From NCBI GenBank assembly GCA_002365175.1, contig DEZK01000011.1, forward strand, positions 1 to 5,944: a stretch of DNA of 5,944 bases, read 5' to 3'. The DNA comes from Raskinella chloraquaticus (SeqCode). Lineage in GTDB: Bacteria; Pseudomonadota; Alphaproteobacteria; Rhizobiales; UBA4765. Below the pieces are notes generated by a model. That model saw only the letters and a list, made by a program, of their open reading frames with translations, had not been told where the DNA came from and searched no databases. Numbering within the stretch: the first letter of the stretch is position 1; every line of letters starts with the position of its first letter. Shown here piece after piece: positions 5,924-5,944 of the stretch. Both the position numbers and the translations under genes were made by a program.

Positions 5924-5944
5924 ATGGGCAAGGCGAAGTTTGAA
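5924..5944 (+). CDS. tuf: Start of a gene, probably elongation factor Tu, cut off by the window edge
   Basis: Only seven codons are visible, reading MGKAKFE. Bacterial EF-Tu typically begins MAKxKFER, followed by the GHVDHGKT GTP-binding loop, so this fits a tuf gene with glycine at position 2. EF-Tu carries aminoacyl-tRNA to the ribosome. The good ribosome binding site at 5913-5917 and the 110-bp spacer after queC support a real gene start. With so little sequence the identity rests on the N-terminal signature alone; another protein with the same start cannot be excluded. Confidence 0.5.

Noticed and set aside
5632..5943. An open frame covering the queC 3' end and the following spacer, as a small gene.
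   Set aside because: Two thirds of it is an off-frame reading of queC, it has no credible ribosome binding site, and it overlaps the better-supported start at 5924.

Overview
The window reads as a GC-rich proteobacterial chromosome, most likely an alphaproteobacterium (possibly Hyphomicrobiales). The basis is codon style, the density of TRAP transporter genes and the general look of the proteins. No rRNA or other taxonomic marker is present, so this placement is inference. All recognisable genes are on the + strand and tightly packed. There is no gene-free stretch longer than about 130 bases, and I see no mobile element, CRISPR array or tRNA.

Layout: (1) 2-502, the 3' part of a TRAP small permease gene (DctQ family), entering from outside the window; (2) 506-1834, its large permease partner (DctM family), 3 bases later; (3) 1835-1963, a 129-bp spacer with AT-rich inverted and direct repeats that may be a promoter/operator region; (4) 1964-2962, a periplasmic solute-binding protein (DctP family) with a twin-arginine-like signal peptide; (5) 2990-3023, a strong hairpin plus T-run; (6) 3054-3581 and (7) 3594-5042, a second DctQ/DctM pair; (8) 5097-5813, queC, 7-cyano-7-deazaguanine synthase of the queuosine pathway; (9) 5814-5923, a short spacer with a perfect 14-bp palindrome; (10) 5924-5944, the first seven codons of a gene that looks like tuf (EF-Tu).

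Two complete permease pairs flank a single binding protein. The simplest reading is two tandem TRAP transporters in the common P-Q-M order: a first system whose binding protein lies upstream of the window, and a second P-Q-M system starting at 1964. The hairpin between the second P and its Q leaves only 30 bases before the Q start. It therefore probably acts as a partial terminator that makes the soluble binding protein in excess over the membrane subunits. TRAP systems import organic acids and related anions using an ion gradient; the substrate cannot be read from sequence here, though an arginine typical of carboxylate binding is present. queC and the tuf-like start are housekeeping genes unrelated in function to the transporters.

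I do not see a clearly new biological system. The points most worth a second look are the hairpin placement, an insertion of about 47 residues with two predicted membrane segments in the second large permease, and the repeat cluster upstream of the binding protein gene.
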